Assembly (NCBI GenBank): GCA_038534135.1
Contig: JBCAXJ010000003.1
Coordinates: 62,001 to 126,000 of the forward strand
Direction of reading: 5' to 3'
Length of the DNA stretch: 64,000 bases
Origin: Thermohalobaculum sp038534135
Lineage (GTDB): Bacteria > Pseudomonadota > Alphaproteobacteria > Rhodobacterales > Rhodobacteraceae
Position numbers and translations under genes: made by a program. Under the pieces are notes generated by a model. It was not told where the DNA came from and made no database searches. It saw nothing but the letters and a program-made list of their open reading frames with translations. This document shows, piece after piece, positions 17,870-26,018 of the stretch (position 1 is the stretch's first letter; each line of letters starts with the position of its first letter).

Positions 17870-18045
17870 GAAGCCTGCGATGTCGTCAGGCCGGTCTTCT
17901 GGCTTCGGTTCGACCGAGCGCTGGCGCCTTCCCGGATCGCTCCAGTGGCGGTTGCCTGCTCGTCCCCGTTACAGCGGCGGGCCCGCGCCGGCTCTGCCCC
18001 GGCTTCCCGATTCTCCCCCTTTTGGGGGGCACCTGACACGTCGAT
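17870..18045 (-). ncRNA. Cobalamin (AdoCbl) riboswitch upstream of bluB
   Basis: The minus strand carries the B12-riboswitch core in the correct order: AGGTGCCC near the 5' side, CCCGCCGCTGTAACGGGGA, the GCCACTGGAG block (B12 box region), GGGAAGGCGCC, and CCGAAGCCAGAAGACCGGCC at the 3' side. It ends about 45 nt before the bluB GTG start. The 6-mer GTCAGG occurs at 18037-18032 (5' arm of the outer helix) and again at 17840-17835 overlapping the ribosome-binding site, with one CCTGAC (17890-17885) able to pair with either. Boundaries are approximate. Confidence 0.92.
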
Positions 18046-18140
18046 CTAGGCAGATCGGGCGGTGCTGTTCAAGGGGGATCTGGCCCACCGGGGTGCCACT
18101 CATCGCGTGCCCGATTGCCGATGCTGGCCGGGCGGTTAGG

Positions 18141-19052
18141 ATGATGGCGCGCACGCCAACAGAAGCGAGACTGCCCGTGACCTTTGCCTGCCTCGGCCCC
18201 GATCCGAACCCGACGCCGCCCAAGTTCGAGATGCCGCCGGGCGCGACCGACTGCCATTCACACGTGATCGGCCTGCCGCCAGACTACCCTTTCGTGCCGC
18301 AGCGTTCTTACACCCCGCCCGAGGCATCGCTCGAGATGTACCGCGCCATGCACGGTGCCCTCGGCATCGAGCGCGCGGTGATCGTGACGCCCTCGGTTCA
18401 CGGGACGGACAACCGGATCACGGTCGAGGCCATCGCAGGCTACGGTCCGAACGCGCGCGGGATTGCTGTCGTCGACGCCGACGTGAGTGACGCAGCGTTG
18501 GAGTCGCTGAATACGGGCGGCATTCGCGGAATTCGGTTGAACGTGCTGTTCGGCGGCGGGGTCGGGTTGGATGCGTTTGCCCAGTTGGCCGGTCGCGTGA
18601 AGGCCTTGGACTGGCATATCCAACTTCTGATCAATGTCGGTCAGGACCTTCTCGGCATAGAAGACCAGATCCGCAGCCTCGGCGTGCCCGTCGTGATCGA
18701 TCACATGGGATATCTGCCGGTCTCCGAAGGGCTGGGTCATCCCGGCTTCCAGGCTCTGCTGCGGCTGGTCCGGGACGGGATCTGCTGGATCAAGCTGTCG
18801 GGAAACTATCGGATCTCGGACGCCTATCCTGACTATCGCGATGCGATCCCGACCGCCTTGGCGCTGATCGAGGCGCGGCCCGAGAACATGGTTTGGGGCA
18901 CCGACTGGCCGCACGTGTCGCTGGCGAAGGACATGCCGGATACCGGACTGTTGCTGTTCGCACTGGAAGACTATGCGCCCGACGCCGGTTTGCGTCGCGC
19001 GATCCTGGTCGACAATCCGGCGCGTCTTTACGGATTTCCGCCAGCGGCGTGA
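18141..19052 (+). CDS. Metal-dependent amidohydrolase-family hydrolase (PDC lactonase-like)
   Basis: TIM-barrel hydrolase of about 303 residues. It has TDCHSHVIG (first HxH metal ligands), VTPSVHGTDN, GIRGIRLNVLFGGG, VVIDHMG, CWIKLSGNYRIS and the terminal WGTDWPH with the catalytic Asp. This set matches the amidohydrolase_2 family that includes 2-pyrone-4,6-dicarboxylate lactonase; the actual substrate is unknown. Start candidates are ATG 18141, ATG 18144 and GTG 18177; none has a strong ribosome-binding site. It is divergent from bluB, with the riboswitch between them. Confidence 0.85.
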   Translation: MMARTPTEARLPVTFACLGPDPNPTPPKFEMPPGATDCHSHVIGLPPDYPFVPQRSYTPPEASLEMYRAMHGALGIERAVIVTPSVHGTDNRITVEAIAGYGPNARGIAVVDADVSDAALESLNTGGIRGIRLNVLFGGGVGLDAFAQLAGRVKALDWHIQLLINVGQDLLGIEDQIRSLGVPVVIDHMGYLPVSEGLGHPGFQALLRLVRDGICWIKLSGNYRISDAYPDYRDAIPTALALIEARPENMVWGTDWPHVSLAKDMPDTGLLLFALEDYAPDAGLRRAILVDNPARLYGFPPAA

Positions 19053-19103
19053 TCACGCACGATCTCGTTTCAACGTGCATCGATCAGACCCAAGTCCCGC
19101 ACT

Positions 19104-19159
19104 GTCCCGGGCGAAGACCCGGGACCGCCCGCACATTGTCCCGGGCGAAGACCCGGGAC
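19104..19159. repeat. Two tandem copies of a GC-rich intergenic hairpin repeat
   Basis: Two identical 22-bp hairpins with arms GTCCCGGG/CCCGGGAC and loop CGAAGA, at 19104-19125 and 19138-19159 (period 34 bp), between the convergent amidohydrolase and FAD oxidase genes. The same element recurs at 48965-48986 (inverted orientation) and at 55573-55594. Between convergent genes it may act as a bidirectional terminator. Confidence 0.8.
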
Positions 19160-19206
19160 CGCCCGCACACTGTCCGTATCGGTCCTTCAGTGAGCAGAAC
19201 GGCGCC

Positions 19207-20583
19207 TCAGTTCCCCGGCAACAGCTTGCCCGGGTTCAGAATGCCGTTCGGATCGAAGCTCTGCTTGATCGCGCCCATCAGGCCCCAGGCATCCGCGCCG
19301 TGCTCGCGTTCCATGAACTTCTTCTTGCCGAAACCGACGCCATGCTCGCCCGAGATCGTGCCACCCATCGCAAGTGTCCGTTCGGTCAGGCGGTCGGTCA
19401 TGCGCTGCGCTTCGGCCACGTCCTCCGGATCATCGGGGTCGAGCACCAGCGTGCCGTGGAAATTGCCATCGCCGACATGCCCGACAACGCAATAGAACAG
19501 GTGGCTCGAGGCAGCATCCTCGGCGGTCTCGTCGATGCAATCGGCCAAACGCGAGATCGGCACGCAGGCATCGGTCGCCAACAGTCTTTTGCCGGGATGT
19601 TGCTGACCGACCGAGTAGGCGAAGTTGTGCCGCGCGGTCCAGAGCTTGGTGCGATCCTCGGCCTTGGTGGTCCACTCAAAGCCCGATCCGTCATGCTCCG
19701 AGGCCAGTTCCGCCACGGTTTCGGCCTGCTCGGCCACGCCCGCGTCCGAGCCATGGAACTCCATGAACAGCGTCGGCTGCTCGGACATCTCATAGCCGTT
19801 CGCGGTGTTGACGGCCTGGATCGCCGGCACGTCGAGGAATTCGATCCGGGCGATCGGAATGCCCATCTGGATGGTCTGGATCGCAGTGTTCACCGCGTCG
19901 CGCGCGGTCGGGAACGCGCAGATCGCGGCCGAGGTCGCTTCGGGCACGCCGTGCAGGCGCAGCGTGATCTCGGTGATGATGCCAAGCGTCCCTTCCGAGC
20001 CGACGAACAGCTTGGTCAGATCGTATCCCGCCGACGACTTCTTCGCCCGTGTCCCGGTGCGGATGACGCGGCCATCGGCCAGGACCACCTCCAGCGCCAG
20101 CACCGACTCGCGCATCGTGCCATAGCGCACGGCACAGGTGCCCGAGGCGCGCGTCCCCGCCATGCCTCCGATGGTGGCATCGGCACCTGGATCGATCGGA
20201 AAGAACAGTCCGGTGTCGCGCAGTTCCTCGTTCAGGCGTTTGCGGGTGATGCCGGGCTGGACTGTGACGTCCATGTCCTCGGGGTGAACCGACAGAACCG
20301 CGTTCATCTCGCCCAGATCCAGCGTGATCCCGCCCTGAACGGGTATCACGTGGCCCTCCAGCGAGGTGCCAGCCCCCCAGGCGATGATCGGACAGCCGTG
20401 CGCGTTGCAGGTGCGCGCGATCAGACTGACTTCCTCGGTCGAGCGCGGCCAGATCACGGCATCGGGCGGCGCGGGCTTGTGCCAGGCCTCGTCCTTGCCG
20501 TGCTGCTCGAGGATCGCGGCAGCCCGGCTGAGCCGCTTGCCAAACTGCGGTTCGAGTTCTGCGATGGCGCTCTCTATGCTCAT
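19207..20583 (-). CDS. FAD-linked oxidase, GlcD/D-lactate dehydrogenase family
   Basis: 458 residues from the ATG at 20583 (GGAGGG ribosome-binding site 8 bp upstream). The PCMH-type FAD-binding domain covers about 25-210: WPRSTEEVSLIARTCNAHGCPIIAWGAGTSLEGHVIP, DPGADATIGGMAGTRASGTCAVRYG and FVGSEGTLGIITEITLRLH. The C-terminal cap (VVGHVGDGNFHGTLVLDPDDPE, SGEHGVGFGKKKFM, IKQSFDPNGILNPGK) carries the conserved His/Glu of D-2-hydroxyacid dehydrogenases. It likely oxidises D-lactate, glycolate or a related 2-hydroxyacid; no GlcE/GlcF partner is adjacent. Confidence 0.9.
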   Translation of the reverse strand: MSIESAIAELEPQFGKRLSRAAAILEQHGKDEAWHKPAPPDAVIWPRSTEEVSLIARTCNAHGCPIIAWGAGTSLEGHVIPVQGGITLDLGEMNAVLSVHPEDMDVTVQPGITRKRLNEELRDTGLFFPIDPGADATIGGMAGTRASGTCAVRYGTMRESVLALEVVLADGRVIRTGTRAKKSSAGYDLTKLFVGSEGTLGIITEITLRLHGVPEATSAAICAFPTARDAVNTAIQTIQMGIPIARIEFLDVPAIQAVNTANGYEMSEQPTLFMEFHGSDAGVAEQAETVAELASEHDGSGFEWTTKAEDRTKLWTARHNFAYSVGQQHPGKRLLATDACVPISRLADCIDETAEDAASSHLFYCVVGHVGDGNFHGTLVLDPDDPEDVAEAQRMTDRLTERTLAMGGTISGEHGVGFGKKKFMEREHGADAWGLMGAIKQSFDPNGILNPGKLLPGN

Positions 20584-20675
20584 GATCACCCCTCCCAATC
20601 ACGCGTGATAACAGCACTTGGGCTTTTGCCGGGGACCATAGCCGAGTTAGGGTAGGGCGCAAGCAGACAGGGTGT

Positions 20676-21179
20676 ATGATCATGAGTGAATTCGAGGCAA
20701 AGCCGATCCGCACGCAAACGCGCGAAGTTCCGACCGAATGGATCGATTACAACGGGCACATGAACGTCGCCTATTACCTGATGGCGATCGATCAGGCGCT
20801 GGACGAGGCGTTCGATGCGGTCGGTGTCGGGATCGATCTGGTGCAAAAGTTCGGCATGGGTCCGATGGCGCTGGTGAACACGATCCACTATCTCGACGAA
20901 TTGTTCGCCGGTCAGCATTACTATTGCGAGGCACAGTTGCTGGATGCCGATCACAAGCGGATGCACATGTTCGTCACGATGCACCATGTCGAGAAGGGCA
21001 CGATCGCCGCGACCTACGAGACGCTGTCGATGAATGTCGACCTGACAGCACGGCGATCGGCGAACTATCCGGACGTTGTGGCGGCGCGGATCCAGGGTCT
21101 GCTCGAGGCGCACAAAGGCTTGCCATGGCCCGATCAGGTTGGCGCTGGAATCGGCATTCGTCGCAAGGCAGCGGAGTAG
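20676..21179 (+). CDS. Hotdog-fold acyl-CoA thioesterase
   Basis: 167 residues. VPTEWIDYNGHMNVAYYLMAIDQALDEAF is the catalytic helix region of the 4-hydroxybenzoyl-CoA thioesterase family (xWxDxNxHMNxxxY), with the Asp in the usual catalytic position, followed by a single hotdog domain. Similar proteins occur with carnitine/betainyl-CoA metabolism, but nothing adjacent confirms that. It is divergent from the FAD oxidase with a 92-bp shared promoter region. Alternative start ATG at 20682. Confidence 0.8.
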   Translation: MIMSEFEAKPIRTQTREVPTEWIDYNGHMNVAYYLMAIDQALDEAFDAVGVGIDLVQKFGMGPMALVNTIHYLDELFAGQHYYCEAQLLDADHKRMHMFVTMHHVEKGTIAATYETLSMNVDLTARRSANYPDVVAARIQGLLEAHKGLPWPDQVGAGIGIRRKAAE

Positions 21180-21388
21180 CGGCACCCGCCGCACGCGGCG
21201 TCGATCCCACGCGCCATGCACGCTTGGAGAGTTGCCACTCTGCGGGAGCGTCTTCTGCCTGACTGAACCGTGATCGTGCAGCGCGGTAAATGTCTCAATT
21301 TTCAACAGAAATTCCGCGTCTCGCACCTTGCGCATGGTGGCCAGTCTGCCTACGCTTGTGCGATAGGGGATTTGCTTGGCTTGCACGC

Positions 21389-23065
21389 ATGGCGCACTCA
21401 TCGCCAAACCGGTTGCTGGCGCGGTTTCGCAGGGCGCGGGATCGGATCTCTAAGACTGACGCTTTCAGCGGAGCAAGCCAACTGGCCCTCTGGCCGGTCG
21501 CGGTCGTCGTCGGTGTCGCCACCGGATATGCGGTTCTGGGCTTTCGAATGGCGATCGCCGCACTCGAGACGCTGTTCTACGGAACCGACTCGGCCACTCT
21601 GCACAGTCACGCGGCGACCCTGGACTGGTGGCATGTGCTGCTGGTTCCGATCATCGGCGGGCTGATCGTCGGGCAGATCCTGACGCGCCTGTCGCCGACC
21701 AAACGCGCACGCGGCATCGACGACGTGATCCACGCCGCGGCGATGAATTCGGGACGCATCAGCAAATCCCAGGGGGGCGCGTCGGCACTCGCCGCACTTG
21801 TGACCCTGTCGACCGGTGGCTCGACGGGCCGCGAGGGTCCGGCGGTCCACATCGGCGCTGTCATCGCGACCTGGGTTTCGGATCGGCTGCGCGCCTCGCC
21901 CGTCACGGCGCGGGACATCCTGGGGTGCGCGGCTGCCGCGGCCGTCTCGGCCTCGTTCAACGCACCCATCGCCGGGGCGCTGTTCGCGCTCGAGGTCATC
22001 CTGCGCCACTATGCTCTGCACTCGTTCGGGCCGATTGTCGTCGCCTCGGTGGCGGCGGCGATCGTGAGCCGGGTGCACCTGGGCGATTTCAGCACCTTCG
22101 ACCTGCCGGCGCAGTCGCTTGCGTTCTACTGGGAAATGCCCGCCTTCATGATCCTCGGTATCGTCTGCGGCTTTGTCGGCGTGATCATGATGCGCGTGCT
22201 GTTCTTTGCCGAAAAGATCGCCGATCGCGTGCAATCGGCGACCCGGCTCCCGGACAGCCTGCGCCCGGCCGTGGCGGGCATCTTTCTGGGCCTGATCGCG
22301 ATCCAGTACCCGCACATCATCGGCGTCGGGTACGAGACGACGTTCCTCGCCCTGACATCCGAGATCCCGTTCCTGGCCGCCGTCCTGTTCGCCATGGTCA
22401 AGGTCGCGGCGGTCGCGATCACCTTCGCGGGCCGCATGGGCGGGGGTGTCTTCTCTCCGGCGGTGATGGTCGGTGCCCTCACGGGGGCCGCGTTCGGCGA
22501 TGTCGCGACGGCGATCTTCCCGCTGGTATCCGGGGTCGAGGCGATCTATGCGCTCGCCGGCATGGGGGCCGTCGCCGCCGCCGTGCTGGGGGCCCCGATC
22601 TCATCGACGCTGATCGTCTTCGAGCTGACCGGGGATTTCCAGACCTCGATCGCCGTGATGGTGTCGGTCTCGCTCGCCTCGGTGATCTCAGACCGGTTCC
22701 TGATGCGCAGCTTCTTCCTGACGCAGCTCGAAAACCGCGGTCTGCACCTGTCGGACGGACCGCAGGGCTATCTTGCCGCGACCATGGAAGTCAGTCACCT
22801 GATGCGTCATCGCGGCGCCGAGAACTGCGCGCCCGACGGCGGCTGCCAGGAGCTGGTCGCGCAGGGCGCTGTTCTGCGGCCCGACGAGACACTGGAACGT
22901 GCGCTGCCGATGTTCGAACGGCTGTCCGGGGCCTACCTACCGGTCGTCGAGCGCGATCGCGGCGATGGCCAGACGCCCGAGTTGCTGGGCGCGCTGTTCC
23001 ATGTCGACGCCTTGCGGGCCTACAACCGTGCGCTCGAGGAAGAACTCCGCGAAGAGCACGCCTGA
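21389..23065 (+). CDS. ClC-family voltage-gated chloride channel/antiporter with C-terminal CBS region
   Basis: Integral membrane anion transporter, 558 residues from the ATG at 21389; the frame is open to an earlier ATG at 21290 that adds 33 residues unlike ClC. Signature motifs: TGGSTGREGPAVHIGA, whose Glu is the gating/proton glutamate; FNAPIAGALFALE; and GGGVFSPAVMVGALTGA. Helices run to about residue 450, followed by a cytosolic region consistent with a CBS pair (VSHLMRHRGAENC, LERALPMFERLSGAYLPVVERD). Confidence 0.92.
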   Translation: MAHSSPNRLLARFRRARDRISKTDAFSGASQLALWPVAVVVGVATGYAVLGFRMAIAALETLFYGTDSATLHSHAATLDWWHVLLVPIIGGLIVGQILTRLSPTKRARGIDDVIHAAAMNSGRISKSQGGASALAALVTLSTGGSTGREGPAVHIGAVIATWVSDRLRASPVTARDILGCAAAAAVSASFNAPIAGALFALEVILRHYALHSFGPIVVASVAAAIVSRVHLGDFSTFDLPAQSLAFYWEMPAFMILGIVCGFVGVIMMRVLFFAEKIADRVQSATRLPDSLRPAVAGIFLGLIAIQYPHIIGVGYETTFLALTSEIPFLAAVLFAMVKVAAVAITFAGRMGGGVFSPAVMVGALTGAAFGDVATAIFPLVSGVEAIYALAGMGAVAAAVLGAPISSTLIVFELTGDFQTSIAVMVSVSLASVISDRFLMRSFFLTQLENRGLHLSDGPQGYLAATMEVSHLMRHRGAENCAPDGGCQELVAQGAVLRPDETLERALPMFERLSGAYLPVVERDRGDGQTPELLGALFHVDALRAYNRALEEELREEHA

Positions 23066-23077
23066 CACACGATGCGT

Positions 23078-23302
23078 TCAGAGCCGGTCGGCGCCATTCC
23101 TGACGATCTCGCGCGTCGAGCCCGCAACCGAGCCAACGCAGTCGCGGACATTCGCCAACAGCACGCGCGTCTCGGTGTCCAGACGCTGTCCGTTCATAAG
23201 CAAATACTGCTCGATCGTGTACTCGACATTCTCAAGCGGGAGCTGCACACCAGCGATCGCCGTGGCGACCGGGTCATCGAAAAACTGTTTCATATCACTC
23301 AT
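23078..23302 (-). CDS. Small hypothetical protein
   Basis: 74 residues (MSDMKQFFDDPVATAIAGVQLPLENVEYTIEQYLL), soluble, predicted mostly helical, no recognised domain. It has GC-rich coding character, normal amino-acid composition and an AGAAGG sequence just before the ATG. It is convergent with the ClC gene, 12 bp apart, and lies downstream of the repeat-precursor gene on the same strand, 483 bp away, so it is probably separate. Support is compositional only. Confidence 0.45.
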   Translation of the reverse strand: MSDMKQFFDDPVATAIAGVQLPLENVEYTIEQYLLMNGQRLDTETRVLLANVRDCVGSVAGSTREIVRNGADRL

Positions 23303-23785
23303 GCCTTCTGCCTCGGATCCGGTCGCTCTTAAAGACGTCCGTTTACCCTTCCTTCATTCTCGATCTAGAGGATTAACAATGCGTGAACGCAAGATGTTGT
23401 TGTAGGACCTATTTTCAGTTGAGTTTGTCATCATCACAATCCGTCGCACGACTGGGCACCTTGCAAAGCCATTTCATCTGTCCGGTGGGTGACGCAGGGT
23501 CAGCAACGCAGCGCACACACAGGGCACCGCGCCCAAGCACCGAAGTTGCCAGAAACGCGGTGGACCGGTGATGCGTCCCAGTGGTTAATGGTGCCTAAAA
23601 TCAGGGCTGTTCTGACGTCGATGTCAGAATTTTCAGGCTCTGTTCTGTCCGTGTTCACGGCCCCGTTTGTGACGCCCTAGGGTCAATTCACACTTTCGGG
23701 GGAAAAACCGGGATCAGTGCTCCGCGATTCGGGCGCAAACACCGTCCCGATTCGCCAGAAGCTGGTGCCTGGACCCGTGCCCGGA
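23303..23785. other. 483-bp gap downstream of the repeat-precursor gene
   Basis: No supported gene. The part around 23340-23460 is AT-richer than its surroundings (TTAACAATG, GTTGTTGTAGG) and may hold a promoter for the small gene at 23078-23302. The short plus-strand frames here have no domains and are probably chance. No clear terminator with a T tract was found for the minus-strand operon. Confidence 0.4.
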
Positions 23786-24697
23786 TCACTCCTCGTCGTC
23801 GTTCGAATGATGACCTTTGCCCGAAATGTTGTCGATCATCATCGCGCGCGCCTGCATCATGGCCCGGCTCTGCATCATCGCACGGCTTTGCATCATGGCC
23901 CGGCTCTGCATCATCGCACGGCTTTGCATCATGGCGCGTGACTGCATCATCGCGCGGCTTTGCATCATGGCGCGTGACTGCATCATCGCGCGGCTCTGCA
24001 TCATGGCGCGTGACTGCATCATCGCCCGGCTCTGCATCATGGCGCGTGATTGCATCATCGCGCGGCTTTGCATCATGGCGCGAGACTGCATCATCGCACG
24101 GGATTGCATCATGGCGCGGCTTTCGACCATGTCGTCCATCCCACCCATGCCCGGGTCCGCACCGCCCGGCATGGCCGTGCCGTCCATATCCTCGTCGAGA
24201 ACATCGAAGCCGTCCATCTCGGTCGGGACATGGTACAGCCGCCCGTCCGCACCGCGCAGCGTGTAGCCGGTGTCGGAGTCCAGATCCTCCATCAGACCAA
24301 CCGCGGCACCGATCACAGTCGGCATCAACGAAACCTCGATCGTCTTGTCCGTCATGTCGAGGTCCCACCGCAGGAACTCGCCCGGGGGAAACGCCTTCAG
24401 GGCGTCCTTCGAGGTTTCAGGATTGGCGTCGGTATTGCTGACTGTCCCATCATCTCCGCGCTTGGCCGCGATGATGTCCTTACCTTCGGGTCCGAGGAAA
24501 ATCTGAACAGGGACGTCGAGTTTGTTGACCTCGCCATCGACCTTGTAGCCATGGACTTCGATCATGTGCGCAGTCTTGTCGCCCTCTGGGAACAAGTCGG
24601 GCATTTCTTCCAATGCGCTCTCAAACAGGGCCAGTTTCGTTGTCTTACCGTACAGCGCAATCTTGTTACTTGGCAGCAACTTCGCTTCGGTTGTCAT
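23786..24697 (-). CDS. Candidate multicore RiPP precursor with sixteen QSRAMM repeats
   Basis: 303 residues in three parts. Residues 1-191 form an unfamiliar leader domain (IALYGKTTKLALFESALEEMPDLF) ending in a Gly/Asp/Met-rich linker. Residues 192-287 are sixteen tandem hexapeptides: one ESRAMM, fourteen QSRAMM, one QARAMM. Residues 288-303 are an acidic tail (IDNISGKGHHSNDDEE). Differences between repeats are confined to synonymous codons (Gln CAG/CAA; Ser AGC/TCA/TCT/TCC; Arg CGC/CGG/CGT; Ala GCC/GCG), which identifies the true strand and shows selection on the peptide. It is the last gene of the YcaO/TfuA/peptidase operon, with its own GGGGGA ribosome-binding site. No signal peptide. The precursor role is inferred from context; a metal-binding structural protein is the alternative. 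Confidence 0.75.
   Translation of the reverse strand: MTTEAKLLPSNKIALYGKTTKLALFESALEEMPDLFPEGDKTAHMIEVHGYKVDGEVNKLDVPVQIFLGPEGKDIIAAKRGDDGTVSNTDANPETSKDALKAFPPGEFLRWDLDMTDKTIEVSLMPTVIGAAVGLMEDLDSDTGYTLRGADGRLYHVPTEMDGFDVLDEDMDGTAMPGGADPGMGGMDDMVESRAMMQSRAMMQSRAMMQSRAMMQSRAMMQSRAMMQSRAMMQSRAMMQSRAMMQSRAMMQSRAMMQSRAMMQSRAMMQSRAMMQSRAMMQARAMMIDNISGKGHHSNDDEE
23837..24124 (-). repeat. Sixteen-copy 18-bp in-frame tandem repeat (288 bp)
   Basis: Sixteen consecutive 18-bp units with no indels. On the minus strand each reads CAR-Ser-CGN-GCS-ATG-ATG. The Ala codon alternates strictly GCG, GCC, GCG, GCC along all sixteen units, so the array has a 36-bp dimeric period, suggesting growth by duplication of a two-repeat block. 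The first translated unit has Glu for Gln; the last has Ala for Ser. Confidence 0.97.
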
Positions 24698-24767
24698 TTC
24701 TTGTCCCCCGTTACGCGCGGTTGAAGTAAAGCAGATCCCCCTCCGGGACTGCTGAAGTCTATCTCAG

Positions 24768-26018
24768 TTAAACCCATGGCGCCACCACGGGTTTCCAGTC
24801 TTTGCGCGGCTCGATCCCGCGCCATTTGAAGATGCGTTTGATCCGCTTCTGATGCTGGTCGCCCGTCAGTTCCCAATCGACTTGCAGGAAGGTCTCGGCG
24901 AAGTGCGCATAGGAAAACGCATTCTCATCCAGACGCGCCCAGGTGTGCGCCAGGCGCACGCCCATCATGTCGCGCGCCTCGGCCAGGGCGCTTCGGAACC
25001 CGGTGTGCTGCATTGCATAGGCGTCGATCAGGGGCGCGTGGTCGAACGTGTCCAGCGCGCCGTCAATCGCTGCCTTGCGCATCGCCTTGATATGCGACGC
25101 GGGCACCAGGCCCAGATCGGCCAGTTCCATCGTGTACCAGCCGGCCATGATGTCGAAGACCGCACCGGTCAGCGGTTGCGCGACCTTGTGCAGATCCTTG
25201 CCGCTCGCCTTGGTGTGCGGCGTCTCCAGGCTGATCACATCCGCCATCTTCAAGCCGTTCGACGCCCGGCGGATCTGGCGCGTGTCGGACAATTCTCCGA
25301 TCCGGCTCATCACGTTCTCGGCGTAGACGTTGCCCTTGGTCACCCACAGGACGTGATCCAGGAACGACTCGAAGTGCAGGGCCGAGATCATGGCGACACA
25401 ATCCGACGCGCTTTCATGGAACCCGCGATAGGCGGTGTTCATGCGATGCGGCTTCGGCATCCCGACCAGCGAGAACAGGATCCCGTGCCCCGCCTCGTGC
25501 GCCAGCACATCGAAGTTCAGCGCATAGGGGCATAGCTTGCCATGGTCATCCTTGCCTTCGCCGAATTCCATGAAGCCCAACCCGAAATGCGCGTTGTCCC
25601 AGGGCACGTGCGGGATCATCTCGAGCTGCGGGAACAGGTCCTTGAAGTGCCAGTCGATCGGTTCGCCCAGGTAAAGTTCCCAGACATCCAGAACCCGGCG
25701 CACAATGCCCCACATATTGGTGCATTTGAATCCGGGGTCCGACGGTTCGATCCAGTCGAAATGCCCCTCGTCATCCGGCCAGACCGGATCGGCGCACCGG
25801 CCCATGAACGGCGGCAGATCCTTGGCGCCGTATTCCTTCTTCTCGATCGGCAGGATCGCGACCATGCGTTCGTCTTCCGGTCCGGGACCAAGCGTTCCGG
25901 CGGGCGAGGACACCCAGATTGTCTCCGGCTCCGAAAATCCCTTCAGCACGGGCGACTGCACATAGACACGAAATCGCGTTCCGGTGTCTCGGTACAGATC
26001 GTCGAGGGACAGACTCAT
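24768..26018 (-). CDS. Thermolysin-type (gluzincin) zinc metallopeptidase of the YcaO/TfuA operon
   Basis: 416 residues with no signal peptide, so probably cytoplasmic. The zinc site VLAHEAGHGILF (His174, Glu175, His178) is followed 24 residues later by GFHESASDC, giving the third ligand Glu202 and Asp206 in the same E-x3-D spacing as thermolysin-like M4/M36 peptidases. Upstream NAHFGLGFMEFGEG and the C-terminal region TGAVFDIMAGWY also fit that fold. The usual secreted pre-pro region is missing. The ATG overlaps the tfuA stop (ATGA) and the precursor gene follows after 69 bp, so leader or repeat cleavage is the likely job (inference). Confidence 0.8.
   Translation of the reverse strand: MSLSLDDLYRDTGTRFRVYVQSPVLKGFSEPETIWVSSPAGTLGPGPEDERMVAILPIEKKEYGAKDLPPFMGRCADPVWPDDEGHFDWIEPSDPGFKCTNMWGIVRRVLDVWELYLGEPIDWHFKDLFPQLEMIPHVPWDNAHFGLGFMEFGEGKDDHGKLCPYALNFDVLAHEAGHGILFSLVGMPKPHRMNTAYRGFHESASDCVAMISALHFESFLDHVLWVTKGNVYAENVMSRIGELSDTRQIRRASNGLKMADVISLETPHTKASGKDLHKVAQPLTGAVFDIMAGWYTMELADLGLVPASHIKAMRKAAIDGALDTFDHAPLIDAYAMQHTGFRSALAEARDMMGVRLAHTWARLDENAFSYAHFAETFLQVDWELTGDQHQKRIKRIFKWRGIEPRKDWKPVVAPWV

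Noticed and set aside
21628..23103. 491-codon plus-strand ORF overlapping the ClC gene
   Set aside because: Alternative frame of the chloride channel, with Arg/Gly/Asp-rich composition typical of a GC-rich shadow.
23837..24124. CRISPR-like array
   Set aside because: Units are contiguous 18-bp in-frame coding repeats with no spacers and no cas genes nearby.
23817..24266. Plus-strand Cys-rich repeat ORF as the RiPP precursor
   Set aside because: Unit-to-unit differences are nonsynonymous in this frame but synonymous in the minus-strand frame; it has no leader and opposes the operon.
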